DNA of 64,000 bases from Podarcis raffonei (Eukaryota; Chordata; Lepidosauria; Squamata; Lacertidae). The DNA lies in the NCBI RefSeq assembly GCF_027172205.1, contig NC_070603.1, forward strand, positions 6,312,501 to 6,376,500, given 5' to 3'. Below the pieces are notes generated by a model. That model had not been told where the DNA came from, did not search any database, and worked only from the letters and a program-made list of their open reading frames with translations. The position numbers were made by a program, and so were the translations under genes. Of the stretch, positions 1 through 11,070 are shown in pieces. Numbering within the stretch: the first letter of the stretch is position 1; the number at the start of each line of letters is the position of its first letter.

Positions 1-1350
1 AGAAAACATCATTAGAACACTTAGGTAAAGGTAAAGGTACCCCTGCCCGTAGGGGCCACTCTTGCCAGACTCTAGGGTTGTGCGCTCAGCTCACTCTAGG
101 GGCCGGGAGCCAGCGCTCTCCGCAGACACTTCCGGGTCACGTGGCCAGCGTGACAAAGCTGCATCTGATGAGCCAGAGCCGCACACGGAAACGCCGTGGA
201 GCGCGCCCCACCGCGGGAATTCGAACCGCCGACCATGCGATCAGCAAGTCCTAGGGGCTGAGGTTTTACCCACAGCGCCACCCGCATCCCATGCCACCCG
301 CCTCCCTTAGATCTATCCAATTACCGCCTTGTTTCGAATCTTCCGTTCCTGGGTAAGATGATTGAGAGAGCGGTTGCTGAACAGCCTGGCAGGTTTCTGG
401 ATGAAACATAGGCTCTGGATCCATTCCAGTCCGGCTTCTGCGCTGGTCATGGGACCGAGACGGCTCTGGTTGCCCTAACAGATGATCTCCGCAGGCAGCT
501 GGATCGAAGCGGGTCGGGGCTGCTGATTCTTCTAGACCTGTCAGCAGCCTTCGACATGGTCGATCACCAACTCCTGGACCACCGCCTTGCCGACGTGTGG
601 ATCCAGGGCACAGTCCTTCAATGGCTGCGCTCGTTTCTCTCTGGTCGGGGACAGAGGGTGGCGCTTGGGGGGGAATTGTCATCGTGCCACTCCTTGGTGT
701 GTGGAGTGCCTCAGGGTGCGATACTCTCTCCGATGCTTTTTAACATCTTTATGCGCCCCCTCACCCAGCTTGTCCGGAGTTTTGGGCTGGGTTGCCATCA
801 GTATGCCGATGACACCCAACTCTATACTATACCAGCTGCACTGGCTCCCGGTGGAGTACAGGATCAGGTTTAAGGGGCTGTTTTTAACCTTTAAAGCCCT
901 ATACGTCCTAGGACCCTCGTACCTATGGGACCGTCTCTCCTGGTATGTCCCACAGAGGAACCTTCGGTCTGCAAATAAAAACATCCTGAAGGTCCCAGGC
1001 CACAGAGAGGTTAGGCTGGCCTCAACTAGAGCCAGGGCTTTCTCGGCTGTGGCTCCAATCTGGTGGAACGCTCTGTCACAAGAGACTAGGGCCCTGCGGG
1101 ACCTGACATCTTTCCGCTGGGCCTGCAAGACAGAGCTGTTCCACCAGGCCTTTGGTCAGGGCGCAGCCTGACTCCCTCCTCTGGCAATCTGCACAGAATT
1201 TTGCTTAACGGTTGCCATCAATTTGATTTTAATTAATTTTTATAATGTAATGTTTTTAGAATGTGGGATTATTTGATTGTTGTTAGCTGCCCTGAGCCCT
1301 GCTTCGGCTGGGGAGTGCGGGATATAAATAATATTTATTATTATTATTAT
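1..1350 (+). mobile_element. CR1/L2-clade LINE, copy 1 (5' end outside window)
   Basis: Reverse-transcriptase part of a non-LTR LINE, split by a SINE at 23-306. Translation of the + strand shows RT motifs: NYR near the start, LLDLSAAFDMVDH, GVPQGAILSPMLF and YADDTQLY (about 805-825). Directly after YADD the sequence jumps to the 3' end of the ORF (LHWLPVEYRIRFK, then a WWNAL/F motif near 1060), so the middle of the element is deleted. The 3' UTR ends in the squamate-typical 'gccctgagccctgcttcggc' segment followed by ATT repeats (about 1270-1350). The same deletion appears in the copy at 28650-31111, so it arose before the duplication. Not functional as it stands. Confidence 0.85.
23..306 (-). 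mobile_element. Sauria-type tRNA SINE, copy 1
   Basis: On the minus strand this starts with a tRNA-like head (A-box-like 'gtggcgctgtgggt', B-box-like 'ggttcgaattc') and ends in repeated 'tttacc' units. The layout matches the Sauria SINE of squamates from memory. This copy lacks an internal stretch that is present at 29698-30068. It sits at the same point of the LINE as the SINEs at 29698 and 41757, so insertion preceded the duplications. Confidence 0.75.
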
Positions 1351-1560
1351 TAGTGGTTAGAGTTTCAGACTAGGACCTGGGAGACCTGGGTTCAAATCCC
1401 CACTTGGCATACTGCTCATTGGGTGACCTTGGGCAGTCACTGCCTCTCAACCTAACCCACCTCACAGGGTTGTGAGGATTCAATGAGGAAGGTGAGAACC
1501 ATGTGGGCCACTTCAAGCCCCTTAGAGTGGGGAAAAGATGGGCTATAAACATGCCCACTT
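1351..1560 (+). mobile_element. MIR/CORE-like tRNA SINE
   Basis: Contains a tRNA-like head ('gtggttagagtttcagac', B box 'gggttcaaat') and a body with 'gtgaccttgggcagtcactg', as in CORE-SINEs of the MIR type. The first bases of the SINE lie on the other side of the LINE in the paralogues (28628-28649), showing that the LINE landed inside this SINE. Confidence 0.65.
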
Positions 1561-2023
1561 CATGCTCCCCCTAATTCTAGATCAGTTATGAATAAGATAA
1601 AAGCCAGAGGTCCCAACACTGATCTTTGGAGAGTTCCAGTTTCTACATCTCCCCATCTAGATATTCCATTTATTCCTCTACTCTGTGTCCTGCTTCTTAA
1701 CCAGTTTCATGACTGCTCAGCTTCTTCAGGAGTTGGCAGTCTAAGTACACTAGGTCAACTGGATCAGTTTTATCCAACAGATCTACTTTGGATAAGCCTT
1801 CATGCTCTTTGCTAAATTTCATGTAAAGGCCTCCCAAAATGGCCCCCAGAGGTCACTGGTTGGCCTTCCTTTTAAAACTGTGTGAATCCCTGGGGAAATA
1901 TTGGCTCTCCAGCAATACTAAGATCAAATGCAACAGCAGGGACGCATACTGAACTCTCTCTTTCTCTCTCTCTCTCGATATATCTCCAGAGATAAAAATT
2001 TGTTGGTCAAAATTGTCTGTTTC
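1561..2023 (+). repeat. Array spacer, plus copy, left part
   Basis: Non-coding spacer of the array unit. It matches 31321-31757 directly and 8990-9424 in reverse complement. No gene seen. It is interrupted at 2024 by an L1 and resumes at 4150. Confidence 0.75.
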
Positions 2024-4149
2024 TTTTTCTTTTTTTATAAGATATTTATTAAGATTTTTTAAGAAACAAAACAGAAAAGTCGTAACAAAAAAGAACATAC
2101 AAAAAAATTACGAAAAATACAACAATAAATGACTAAAACACATAACAACACACACAAAAAAAATAATAATTAAAAAACAAATCAATTTTTCACATTTTTC
2201 AGAATTCTCATTAGCTTGTTTCTTTGACCTCCTCACACCTCCCTTTTTTGTATTCCCAATCACATCATTAATTCAGCAAATCCTTACCCCTCTTTTTTTT
2301 TTTGAATTTAACTCAATGTTTGAACAAATTGACATCTTTATACTTTAACCAATTATCAAACCATTTTTACATATTCTTACTGATCTTATTACTAAGTCCA
2401 CTTAGGTCCAGTCCGATATCACTTTAACATTCATTAATTTTACAGTATTTCTGCAAGTAGTCTTTGAATTTCTTCCAATCTTCTTCCACCAACTCTTCTC
2501 CCTGGTCACGGATTCTGCCAGTCATTTCCGCCAACTCCATATAGTCCATCACTTTCATCTGCCATTCTTCCAGAGTGGGTAAATCTTGTGTCTTCCAATA
2601 CTTTGCCACGAGTATTCTTGCTGCTGTTGTAGCATACATAAAGAAAGTTCTATCCTTCTTTGGCACCTGTTGGCCGACTATGCCCAGAAGAAAGGCCTCT
2701 GGTTTCTTCAAGAAGGTATATTTAAATACCTTTTTCATTTCATTATATATCATTTCCCAGAAAGCCTTTATCCTTGGGCATGTCCACCAAAGGTGAAAGA
2801 ATGTACCTTCATTTTCTTTACATTTCCAACATTTATTATCGGGCAAATGGTATATTTTTGCTAGCTTGACTGGTGCCATGTACCACCTATATATCATTTT
2901 CATAATATTCTCTCTTAGGGCATTACATGCCGTAAATTTCATACCAGTGGTCCACAACCGTTCCCAGTCAGCAAACATAATGTTATGTCCAACATCCTGT
3001 GCCCATTTAATCATAGCAGATTTAACCGTTTCATCTTGGGTGTTCCATTTCAACAGCAAGTTATACATTCTTGAAAGTATCTTTGTTTTTGGCTCTAACA
3101 ATTCTGTTTCGAATTTTGATTTCTCCACCTGGAAGCCGGTTTTTTTATCCAAATTATAAGCTTCCCTTATTTGATAATAATGAAGCCAGTCTCGCACTTT
3201 ATCTTTTAATTTCTCAAAACTCTGCAATTTCAATTTATCTCCTTCCTGCTCCAAAATTTCCCAATATTTTGGCCATTTGGCCTCCATATTGAGCTTTTTC
3301 TGAGCCTTTGCTTCCATTGGTGACAACCACCTTGGGGTTTTGTTCTCAAGTAAGTCTTTGTATCTTGTCCAGACATTAAACAATGCTTTTCTGACAATAT
3401 GATTTTTGAATGCTTTATGAGCTTTAACCTTGTCATACCACAAATATGCATGCCACCCAAAAACATTATTAAAACCTTCCAAATCCAAAATGTCAGTGTT
3501 CTCAAGAAGCAGCCATTCTTTCAACCAGCAAAAGGCTGCTGATTCATAATAAAGTTTAAGGTCTGGCAGGGCAAATCCACCTCTTTCCTTTGCATCAGTT
3601 AATATTTTAAATTTTATTCTGGGCTTCTTGCCCTGCCAGACAAATCTGGAAATATCTTTCTGCCACTTCTTGAAACAGTCCATTTTGTCCAAAATCTGTA
3701 ATGATTGAAACAAAAACAACATTCTTGGCAATACATTCATCTTTATAACAGCAATTCGGCCTAACAAGGAAAGCTTCAAATTTGACCATATTTCTAGATC
3801 TTTTTTCACTTCTGACCAACATTTCTCATAATTATCTTTGAATAAGTTTAAGTTTTTAGCAGTCATATTAACCCCTAGATATTTTACTTTCTTTACCAAT
3901 GTTAACCCTGTCTCCTTCTGAAACCTTTCTTTCTCTATCGGTGTTAAATTTTTCTCAAGGACTTTGGTTTTTGACTTGTTCAACTTATATCCTGCCACAT
4001 GACCAAATTATTCGATCAATTCTAAAGCTCTTTTGACACTAGATTCTGGCTCCTGTACCGTCAATACCAAATCGTCTGCAAATGCCTTCAATTTATATTG
4101 TTTGGCTCTGACCTGTATACCTTTTATCGAACGGTCCCTTCTAATCATG
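2024..4149 (-). mobile_element. 5'-truncated L1 LINE (ORF2 C-terminal half)
   Basis: Minus-strand L1 3' fragment. The poly-T at 2024-2037 is its 3' tail. ORF2 covers the RT palm from the FADD box (near 4060-4090) through the C-terminal Cys/His region (CWKCKENEG...HLWWTC), with an open stretch of 524 codons at 2424-3998. At least one stop separates the FADD part from that stretch. The target-site duplication is 'ttgtctgtttc' at 2013-2023 and 4150-4160. The inverted paralogue near 9020-9035 has the same sequence uninterrupted, so it is a natural empty site. Confidence 0.9.
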
Positions 4150-4424
4150 TTGTCTGTTTCAGTCCAGTGTTTTCTGTGTTGTCTTTCTCAATTTGGTTTT
4201 TTGAAAGAGTGATGTGAATAGAAGCTTTAGGACTCCCATGCTTTTAATTACAGCTTTCCTCTTAACAAATATTGCCCATTTTATTGCTTCCTGTTGATAC
4301 TAGTTGGGGAAATTATGATGAACTGCCCAACTTTTTTTTTATTGGTTTTCAATTACAATCCAATAATAGCCCCATTATAACATTATTATATTCTAGCACC
4401 ACTTCTATGGCTATAGCTGCCCTG
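4150..4424 (+). repeat. Array spacer, plus copy, right part
   Basis: Continuation of the spacer beyond the L1. It matches the reverse complement of 8700-9020, including 'cccattttattgcttcctg'. Similarity fades near 4385-4424, where the gypsy fossil begins. No gene. Confidence 0.65.
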
Positions 4425-5218
4425 GGGGGGGTCTGGTTGGGGCACTTCTATTGGTTGCTGGCCTGGCTGCTGTGCCCACTGATCGGCAGCCAAGCGTTGG
4501 CGTTTCCCTGTGTCTGCCCCTTTTCCTCCTCCTCCTCCTCACAGCCAGCAGCTCCCACCATCCCTTGCCAGGCCTTTCTTTGAGGGCAGACCCTGGCAAA
4601 ATGTCCTGGCCGTTGGCAGAGGAAACACTTCTTGGTGGTTTTCCAATCCTTTCCCTCCCTCTTGCGACCTTCACTGGAGTTTGAAATCTCCCCCCCCCCG
4701 CGCGCCATCTATTTCCATTGGCTCAGCCGGCTGGGAAGGCTGCCTCGGTATTTCAGGAATGCGGTAGTCATGGCAATGTTCCCCTCTCCCTTTGCGCTTC
4801 TCCAGAGCCCGCACTTCCTGTCTTACCCCAATCGCGAGCACAGCCTTGGTCAGCTCATCCATTGACTGAGGGCGGGGCGCGCGGGAAAGTTCGTCTTTCA
4901 CCATTGGGGACAACCCTTCCTCAAATAACATCTGAATGGGTTCGGAGTCCAAATCCCACCCGAGCCGGTGGATTAACATAGCAAAGCGCAACCAGTAGTC
5001 TCTTACTGATTGGCTTCCCTGCTTGCACCCCATCAGTTCCCGCCGCGTCATATCTTGCTCCACTTGACTGGAATACATTGCATCCATCGCCTGAAAAAAT
5101 TTCTTAACGTCCTTCAAGGCGGCATTTTGCGTTGCCATTAGGGGCCTGATCCATTCACGGGCCCCATCCTGTAGATGCCCAACTATATAGGCCACTTCTT
5201 GTGTCAGTCTCAGCAGCC
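4425..5218 (-). mobile_element. Ty3/gypsy-type LTR retroelement fossil, gag part
   Basis: Minus-strand translation gives a retrotransposon gag core (AYIVGHLQDGAREWIRPL and onward, read from about 5215) and a downstream zinc knuckle of form C-x2-C-x4-H-x4-C (CFLCQRPGHFARVC). No pol parts and no LTRs were seen next to it. It is a broken remnant of a Ty3/gypsy element with one or two breaks inside the gag part. Confidence 0.7.
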
Positions 5219-5409
5219 ACTGTGGAGAAATTATCTTAATCTTTAGATTGGATCAGGCAGCATTTCTGAAGAAAGGGAACACATATCTCCTCCTTCTGAG
5301 TCATTTTCCTGATGTGGATTGCAGCTCCTCCCAGCTGCTCTTAGGAGGAAAAATTCAGAGTCCAGCATCACCTGCTTGTCAGTTAAAGTTACCATTTTGT
5401 ACCATCACC
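5219..5409 (-). repeat. Degraded remnant of the array intron block
   Basis: Pieces match the minus-strand block at 9910-10030 ('gaggaaaaattcag', 'cagctgcttgtcagttaaa') with internal losses. It links the gypsy fossil to the exon scrap at 5410. No gene. Confidence 0.5.
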
Positions 5410-5447
5410 CTCTGAGGTGACCTTGTCCAGCTGCTCTGCCCCTTCTG
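5410..5447 (-). pseudogene. Scrap of RDH16-like first exon
   Basis: These 38 bases match the reverse complement of the exon segment at 27650-27690 (encoding roughly KGAEQLDKVTSE). The match ends exactly where the L1-derived element starts at 5448, and the exon does not resume on the other side at 8666. Non-functional relic. Confidence 0.6.
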
Positions 5448-5909
5448 TTTTTTTTGTTTTTTTAAAAAGATATTTATTGAGTTTTTCCACCTTTATACAT
5501 TAAAAAATCAAAAAGAAAAAACAAAAAAGTTAAAAACACATAAAGTTTACAATCCTTATTTTCAATAACATATTTCCCTGACTTCCCCACACCTCCCCTT
5601 CTTATATTCCAATTCAAATTGTTAATTCAATAAGTTCTTGTCCCCAATTTTTGACCTTTTTATATTTAATTCATTTTTTAAAAAACCAATTTTAACTTAT
5701 AAACATCAGTATTTAAACATCCGTGCTCATTCTTAAAACTTTTTTCTAAAGTCGACCCAAATTCCCTTCCACGAATTCCCCAATTTTCATACTAATAGCA
5801 AACAAAATAAAAAAACAGATTATTATTCTGCACCCTTTGGATTCCCAAACCCCACCCCCCCTTTCCCGGTTTCAATCCCGAACAAATGTCCATCAGTCTT
5901 AGTCTACTA

Positions 5910-6539
5910 TCAGCCTGGAGACCTCACGTACGAGGCTCTTAATTCTCTCTCAATTCCTTTCTGCCGGTTTTTTTGGTAGTCCTTAATATTAAACACCAGA
6001 TCTCGGAGAAGCTCTGTCCCGATAGGGTCCATATTTCTTCCAGCCAGACCTCCATACTTAAAAGTGGAGCCTGAATCTTGTTTCTTACTCCTTTTAAGTC
6101 CAAATGTCCCAAAAGCTCCAACTTTCACCTTAATCAAATTTGTAATCCATAGGTCTTCAGATCTCCACATAAGGAGATCTCTCCATTCTTCAATCTTCAA
6201 TTCAAAACAGATTTTCATCATCCAGTACTTATTTTCCTTTGTAGCCATCATGTCAGGCCTCTGGCTCTCCTTTGTCATCTGCAACATTACATCTCCTCCT
6301 TCCTTTTCCTCAGAAACAACATATATCTCTTTCTCCACACTCTCAAATCTTTCAAGTTTCTCTTCTTGTCCAGCTGCATGGACTTCATGAGTCAAGTCCT
6401 TATCAAATTCAATGGATTTGTTTACTGTTAAGTCCAGAGTTGCAACATTTGTAGTCAAAACATCAATTTGGCCTTGTAACTTTCCCAAGAGAACAAAGAC
6501 TCTGTCCAATTCAGCCTGAATTCTCCCCCTTCCAGCCAT
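5910..6539 (-). CDS. Coiled-coil ORF of the non-autonomous L1-derived element
   Basis: This is a 209-codon ORF starting MAGRGRIQAELDRVF. Residues about 8-70 have a heptad-like hydrophobic pattern (LDRVFVLLGKLQGQIDVL) that predicts a coiled coil. A charged middle follows, then a basic, aromatic C-terminal part (KVKVGAFGTFGLKRSKK). It is placed like L1 ORF1, downstream of an L1-like 5' UTR that shares 'ccctctagaggg'. The L1 ORF1 RRM and C-terminal domains are not recognisable in it. It may be a diverged ORF1 that multimerises and binds RNA; that role is inferred. The whole frame is open and the start is the first ATG after the UTR. Confidence 0.5.
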   Translation of the reverse strand: MAGRGRIQAELDRVFVLLGKLQGQIDVLTTNVATLDLTVNKSIEFDKDLTHEVHAAGQEEKLERFESVEKEIYVVSEEKEGGDVMLQMTKESQRPDMMATKENKYWMMKICFELKIEEWRDLLMWRSEDLWITNLIKVKVGAFGTFGLKRSKKQDSGSTFKYGGLAGRNMDPIGTELLRDLVFNIKDYQKNRQKGIERELRASYVRSPG

Positions 6540-6940
6540 TCTTGTAATGTCCCAAAACCCCCTCTAGAGGGATTTTGGTTTCTTAATATTCATTCCAGTT
6601 CAAATCCAAAAATCCAGTTAGTTTGTATCAGTTCTTCCTTGTTTTCAACAAATTGTAACAAAATTGTAACAGATATAACCAGCAGAAGCAACAGAAACAA
6701 AGTTCTCTTTTTCCGTCTTGACAGCTAATTTGACAGCTGTCAAACTCTTTAGTACCTCATCAACAGGCTCTCTCGCGGAACACTCCCGGGTCCGGGAGGG
6801 TGGCACTTCAGCTCCCAAAATTAGCTCTTTATCCTCCAGCAAGATTTCTTATACTGCCAAACTGTGAAATTAAAGTCTTTTACCAAAGAAGGAAAAAAGA
6901 GGTTCTCTCGACCTTAGTTAGCAGGTCCTTGCAAGAAGCC

Positions 6941-8489
6941 TAGGATAAAATTTAAGATTTTAACTGATGCAAAAGAAAAGGGTGGATTTGCCCTGCCAGA
7001 CTTTAAACTTTATTATGAGTCAGCAGCGTTTTGCTGGCTGAAAGAGTGGTTGCTTCTTGAGAACACAGACATTTTGGACTTAGAAGGTTTTAACAATGTC
7101 TTTGGGTGGCATGCATATTTGTGGTATGACAAGGTTAAAGCACACAAAGCGTTTAAAAACCATATTGTTAGGAGATCTCTGTTTAATGTCTGGATTAGAT
7201 ATAAGGATTTATTGGAAAACAAAACCCCAAGGTGGTTGTCGCCAATGGAAGCGAAAGCTCAGAAAAAGCTCAATATGGAGGCCAATTGGCCAAAATATTG
7301 GGAAATTTTGGAGCAAGAAGGGGACAGATTGAAATTACAGAGTTTTGAGAAGCTAAAAAATAAAGTGCAGGACTGGCTACATTATTATCAGATAATGGAG
7401 GCGTACAATCTAGACAAGAAAATTGGCTTCCAGGTGGAAAAATCTAAATTAGAAACAGAAGTGCCAGAACCTAAAACTAAGATTTTGTCAAAAATGTATA
7501 ACTTGCTGTTGCAGTGGAATACGCAGGATGAAACGGTTAAATCTGCAATGATTAAATGGGCACAGGACATTGGTCATAACATTATGTTTGCTGACTGGGA
7601 ACAGTTGTGGACCACCGGTATGAAATTTACGGCATGTAATGCCTTAAGAGAGAATATTATGAAAATGATATACAGGTGGTACATGACACCAGTCAAGCTT
7701 GCAAAAATCTATCATTTGCCTGATAACAAATGTTGGAAGTGTAAGGAAACTGAAGGTACATTCTTTCACCTTTGGTGGACGTGCCCAAGGATTAAGGCCT
7801 TCTGGGAGATGATTTATAATGAAATGAAAAAGGTATTTAAATATACCTTCCTGAAGAAACCAGAGGCCTTTCTCCTGGGCATAGTCGGCCAATTGGTGCC
7901 AAAGAAAGATAGAACTTTTTTTATGTATGCAACAACAGCAGCAAGAATACTTATAGCAAAGCACTGGAAGACGGAAGACCTACCCACTCTGGAAGAATGG
8001 CAGACGAAGCTGATTGACTGTATGGGATTGGCAGAAATGACTGGCAGAATCCGCGACCAGGGAGAAGAGTCGGCAGAAGAAGATTGGAAGAAATTTAAGG
8101 ACTATTTAAAGTAATACTGTAACATTACTGAATTTTGAGGGGAGTTGGATTGAAATTAATGGTTTCTAGCTGTTATGGTAAAAGAATATGGAAGAAATGT
8201 TTTTCCTTTTTCTCTTGTTTTAATAAGGTTTAAGTTTCAATATTTTAAGAAGCTGAATAGAAAATAATGGGTTAATTAATTGTGAAGTTAGGAGATCAGG
8301 ATTTGCTGGATAAATAATTTGATCTAGAAAACAAGAAGGGGAGGTTCGAAAAAGTCAAAGGACGATGGTTTGGAAACTAGGTTTGGAAACTATGTGTTTT
8401 TAATATTGTCTTTTTTCTTTGTGCTTTTTTTCTCTTTTTTTTGTTTGTATAAAATGGAAAATTTTAATAAATATTTATTAAAAAAAAAG
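6941..8489 (+). mobile_element. 5'-truncated L1 LINE (ORF2 C-terminal part)
   Basis: Plus-strand L1 3' fragment inserted in the 5' UTR of the non-autonomous element. It starts inside ORF2 (reading KFKILTDAKEKGGFALPD) and is open to the stop at 8112-8114. It includes the Cys/His region CWKCKETEGTFFHLWWTC, then a 3' UTR and A-tail at 8468-8489. The flanks suggest an L1 endonuclease-type target (TT/AAAA in a 'cctttaaaaagg' context). The target-site duplication is not clear. Confidence 0.85.
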
Positions 8490-8665
8490 GCTCCTTCGCA
8501 GGTCGGGGGGCGAAAATGGTGCCCACCGAGTCACCAGGTTCACAGGCTTCACCGCCTGTGATTTTTGAGGGTCCCCGCGTCGCCGCAGCGGCAAGACCCA
8601 ATCCTGCGGAGCTCAGAGGGAATCCGCCATTAGTCGATGGCGCTAACCCGGAAGTTAGAATCATC

Positions 8666-9424
8666 AAATTTAGCACACAGTGGGCCACTTTATCTAAATT
8701 ATATAATTCAGCATTGGAACAATTGGTATTAATAATTGTATTATAAATTGCTATTGTTATAATGAGGCTATTATTGGATTGTAATTGAAAACCAAAAAAA
8801 AAATGATTTATTTATTTTTAAAGTTGAATGGGCGGTTCATCATAATTTCCCCAACTACTATCAACAGGAAGCAATAAAATGGGCAATATTTATTAAGAGG
8901 AAAGCTGTAATTAAAAGCATGGGAGTCCTAAAGCTTCTATTCACATCACTCCTTCAAAAACCCAAAAATGGGTATCTACAAATTGAGAAAGACAACACAG
9001 AAAACACTGGACTGAAACGGACAATTTTGACCAACAAATGTTTATCTCTGGAGTTATATACATATATATAGAGAGAGAGTTCAGTATGCGTCCCTGCTCT
9101 TGCATTTGATCTTAGTATTGCTGGAGAGCCAATATTTCCCCAGGGATTCACACAGTTTTAAAGGGAAGGCCAACCAGTGACCTCTGGGGGCCATTTTGGG
9201 AGGCCTTTACATGAAATTTAGCAAAGAGCATGAAGGCTTATCCAAAGTAGATCTGTTGAATAAAACTAATCCAGTTGACCTAGTGTACTTAGACTGCCAA
9301 CTCCTGAATAAGCTGAGCAGTCATGAAACTGGTTAAGAAGCAGGACACAGAGTAGAGGAATAAATGGAATATCTAGATGGGGAGATGTAGAAACTGGAAC
9401 TCTCCAAAGATCAGTGTTGGGACC
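8666..9424 (-). repeat. Array spacer, inverted copy without the L1
   Basis: Reverse complement of 1561-2023 joined to 4150-4400. It crosses the L1 insertion site without the L1 and with one copy of the target sequence (near 9022-9035, one base different). No gene. Confidence 0.75.
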
Positions 9425-9516
9425 TCACCCAATGAGCAGTATGCCAAGTGGAGATTTGAACCCAGGTCTCCTAGGTCCTAGTCTGAAACTCAAACCACTG
9501 CACCACACTGCTTCTC
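9425..9516 (-). mobile_element. MIR/CORE-like SINE, short copy
   Basis: Minus-strand tRNA-like head with B box 'gggttcaaat', cut off after 'cattgggtga'. The same cut-off appears at 33183-33274, 48981-49072 and 57755-57846. These units therefore share a form different from the long SINE at 1351 and 31112. Confidence 0.65.
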
Positions 9517-10399
9517 ATTCTCCAACACTAGAACTCATGGACATCTAATGAATGTTGGAAGGTCCAGGACAGCTAATAGAAAGTACTTCTCTTAATTAAA
9601 ATATAGATCTAACAGCCACAGGAGATAGGGATGCCCACCCACTTGGATGGTTTTAAAAGTGGATTGGACAGCCAAGACAGGAAGGGAGAGTGCGCTTGAT
9701 TGCTGCTTTCGAGAAGTCATCTGCTGGTAACTGAATGGTGGCTGAGAAGAGACATTGGTCTGATCCAGAAGGTTATACCTTCCATATTCTCTGCTCTGGG
9801 CTCCCCAAACACGTTTAAATGGGAAGCATCTTAAAAGATATTGCAATATAACTGCTCTGGTCCCTTCTTCTCCCAAGTATTTCCCCCCATCTAAATTGCC
9901 TCCTTTCCCAGCTGCCATGAGGAGGAAAAATTCAGTGTAGATCAGCCAAATGACTCCAGAGGCTTCTCCTACACTGCAAATGCTGGCTAATCAGTTTGAG
10001 GTCCTGCAGCTGCTTGTCAGTTAAAATTAAAATCTTGCAACACTGATTATGATATCTTGCATCTGTGCTTTTAGAATCAGGTTGATCATTTTTAATTAAA
10101 TTTTTTAAAATTAAAATTAAAATCTTGCAGCATTGATTATGGTCTCTTGTATCTGTGGACATTATCAGACAGGAACATTTATCTTCATACATAATGAAGT
10201 TTCACTGTGTGACTTCACAGAACAAGCTGCTGTCAAAGGCATAAAGCAATAATCTTTCAGGTTATTTGGCAATCCTAGCAGCTCTTGACAGAGGCTGAAT
10301 TAAGGAGACCCCATGGAATTCCTTCCCCATTCATTGCCTTATTGATTTTAGTTGTCTCTAATACTTTTTTAAATGGTCATACTTTTTATTTTTTATATA
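9517..10399 (-). repeat. Array intron block, minus copy
   Basis: Homologue of 32306-33182, 48098-48980 and 56918-57754. It contains a run related to 'attttaattttaaaaaattt' and a segment around 9620-9830 that looks like an old dispersed repeat I cannot name. Short open frames on it recur in every copy but look like chance frames in recent duplicates. Confidence 0.65.
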
Positions 10400-10641
10400 C
10401 AGTGGTACCTCGGGTTACATATGCTTCAGCTTATATATGCTTCAGGTAACAGACTCCACTTACCCAGAAATAGTACCTCGTGTTAAGAACTTTGCTTCAG
10501 GATGAGAACAGAAATTGTGCTCCAGCGGTGCAGCGGCAGCAGGAGGCCCCATTAGCTAAAGTGGTGCTTCAGGTTAAGAACAGTTTCAGGTTAAGAACAG
10601 ACCTCTGGAACGAATTAGGTACTTAACACGAGGTACCACTG
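10400..10641. mobile_element. Tigger/pogo-like MITE 1
   Basis: Terminal inverted repeats 'cagtggtacctcgggtta' and 'taacacgaggtaccactg' flanked by TA on both sides. It is about 242 bp with no transposase, as in Tc1/mariner (pogo/Tigger) derived MITEs. It lies downstream of the exon donor in the minus-strand unit. Confidence 0.85.
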
Positions 10642-10757
10642 TATTGGGAGTCACTCAGGTCACATTTTGTGGGAAAGTGGAGTAAAGATAAGCAGATGAT
10701 GATACAGATAATCCCTGGCCTGATCCAGAGCATGGAAACAACACAACAAAAAGCTAC

Positions 10758-11070
10758 CTTTGTTCCCCACTTGTTCTTTCACCCACTCCGTCGCTGCCGC
10801 AACGCTCTCTGTACTGGTGACATCCAGAATGGTGGTTTTCAAGCGTTCTGAGGTGGCCTTGCCCAGCTGCTCTGCCCCCTTCTGCGTGAGACAGGCTGCC
10901 AGCACCCGCAGGCCCCGGGCATCCAGCTGCCTGGCCAGTAGGTTTCCAAAGCCAGAGTCACACCCCGTGATGAAGACATATTTCTCCGTCAGGTTCTCCA
11001 CCGTCTGTCTCTCCTTGTACCATCGGCGAAGGAAGTAAAGCCCCAGCAGGGCAGCCAGGTAGAGCCACAT
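10758..11070 (-). CDS. RDH16-like: RDH16/HSD17B6-like SDR, first coding exon (minus copy, open)
   Basis: The exon encodes 104 residues plus one base and ends at a GT donor ('aaag|gtagct'). Residues 1-17 (MWLYLAALLGLYFLRRW) form the N-terminal hydrophobic anchor of microsomal retinol/hydroxysteroid dehydrogenases. TGCDSGFG at 35-42 is the TGxxxGxG dinucleotide-binding motif, and LDVT at 82-85 contacts the cofactor. The sequence GNLLARQLDARGLRVLAACL is nearly that of mammalian HSD17B6/RDH16. The full enzyme would have about 317 residues, oxidising retinol or 3-alpha-hydroxysteroids at the ER membrane with NAD+. The remaining exons are not in the window on this strand. I chose the ATG that begins MWLYLA, the family's conserved start. 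The frame also stays open upstream and for about 30 codons past the donor. It is either an intact first exon or an orphan copy. Confidence 0.8.

Larger units (their letters stand above)
5448..8665 (-). mobile_element. Non-autonomous L1-derived element (HAL1-like), split by an L1
   Basis: Minus-strand element of about 1.67 kb once the inserted L1 (6941-8489) is set aside. Its 5' end (8490-8665) resembles the 5' UTR of the full-length L1s here: 'acttccgg', 'aatggcgg', 'ggtgggcacc'. Its 3' end carries an L1-like UTR and A-tail (poly-T at 5448-5466). Between them is one ORF (5910-6539) and no reverse transcriptase. The body therefore looks like an L1 parasite that keeps L1 ends and its own protein. 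No clear target-site duplication was found. Confidence 0.65.

Noticed and set aside
1588-1815. 75-codon frame conserved at 31349-31576
   Set aside because: It lies in duplicated spacer and is interrupted in the inverted copy; no family likeness.
6645-6842. Short minus-strand ORF upstream of the coiled-coil ORF
   Set aside because: It lies in the 5' UTR of the non-autonomous L1 element and has no family features.
5448-8489. Single L1 with a 5' inversion (twin priming)
   Set aside because: The minus-strand part has its own 3' tail at 5448 and a different ORF, so two elements are present.
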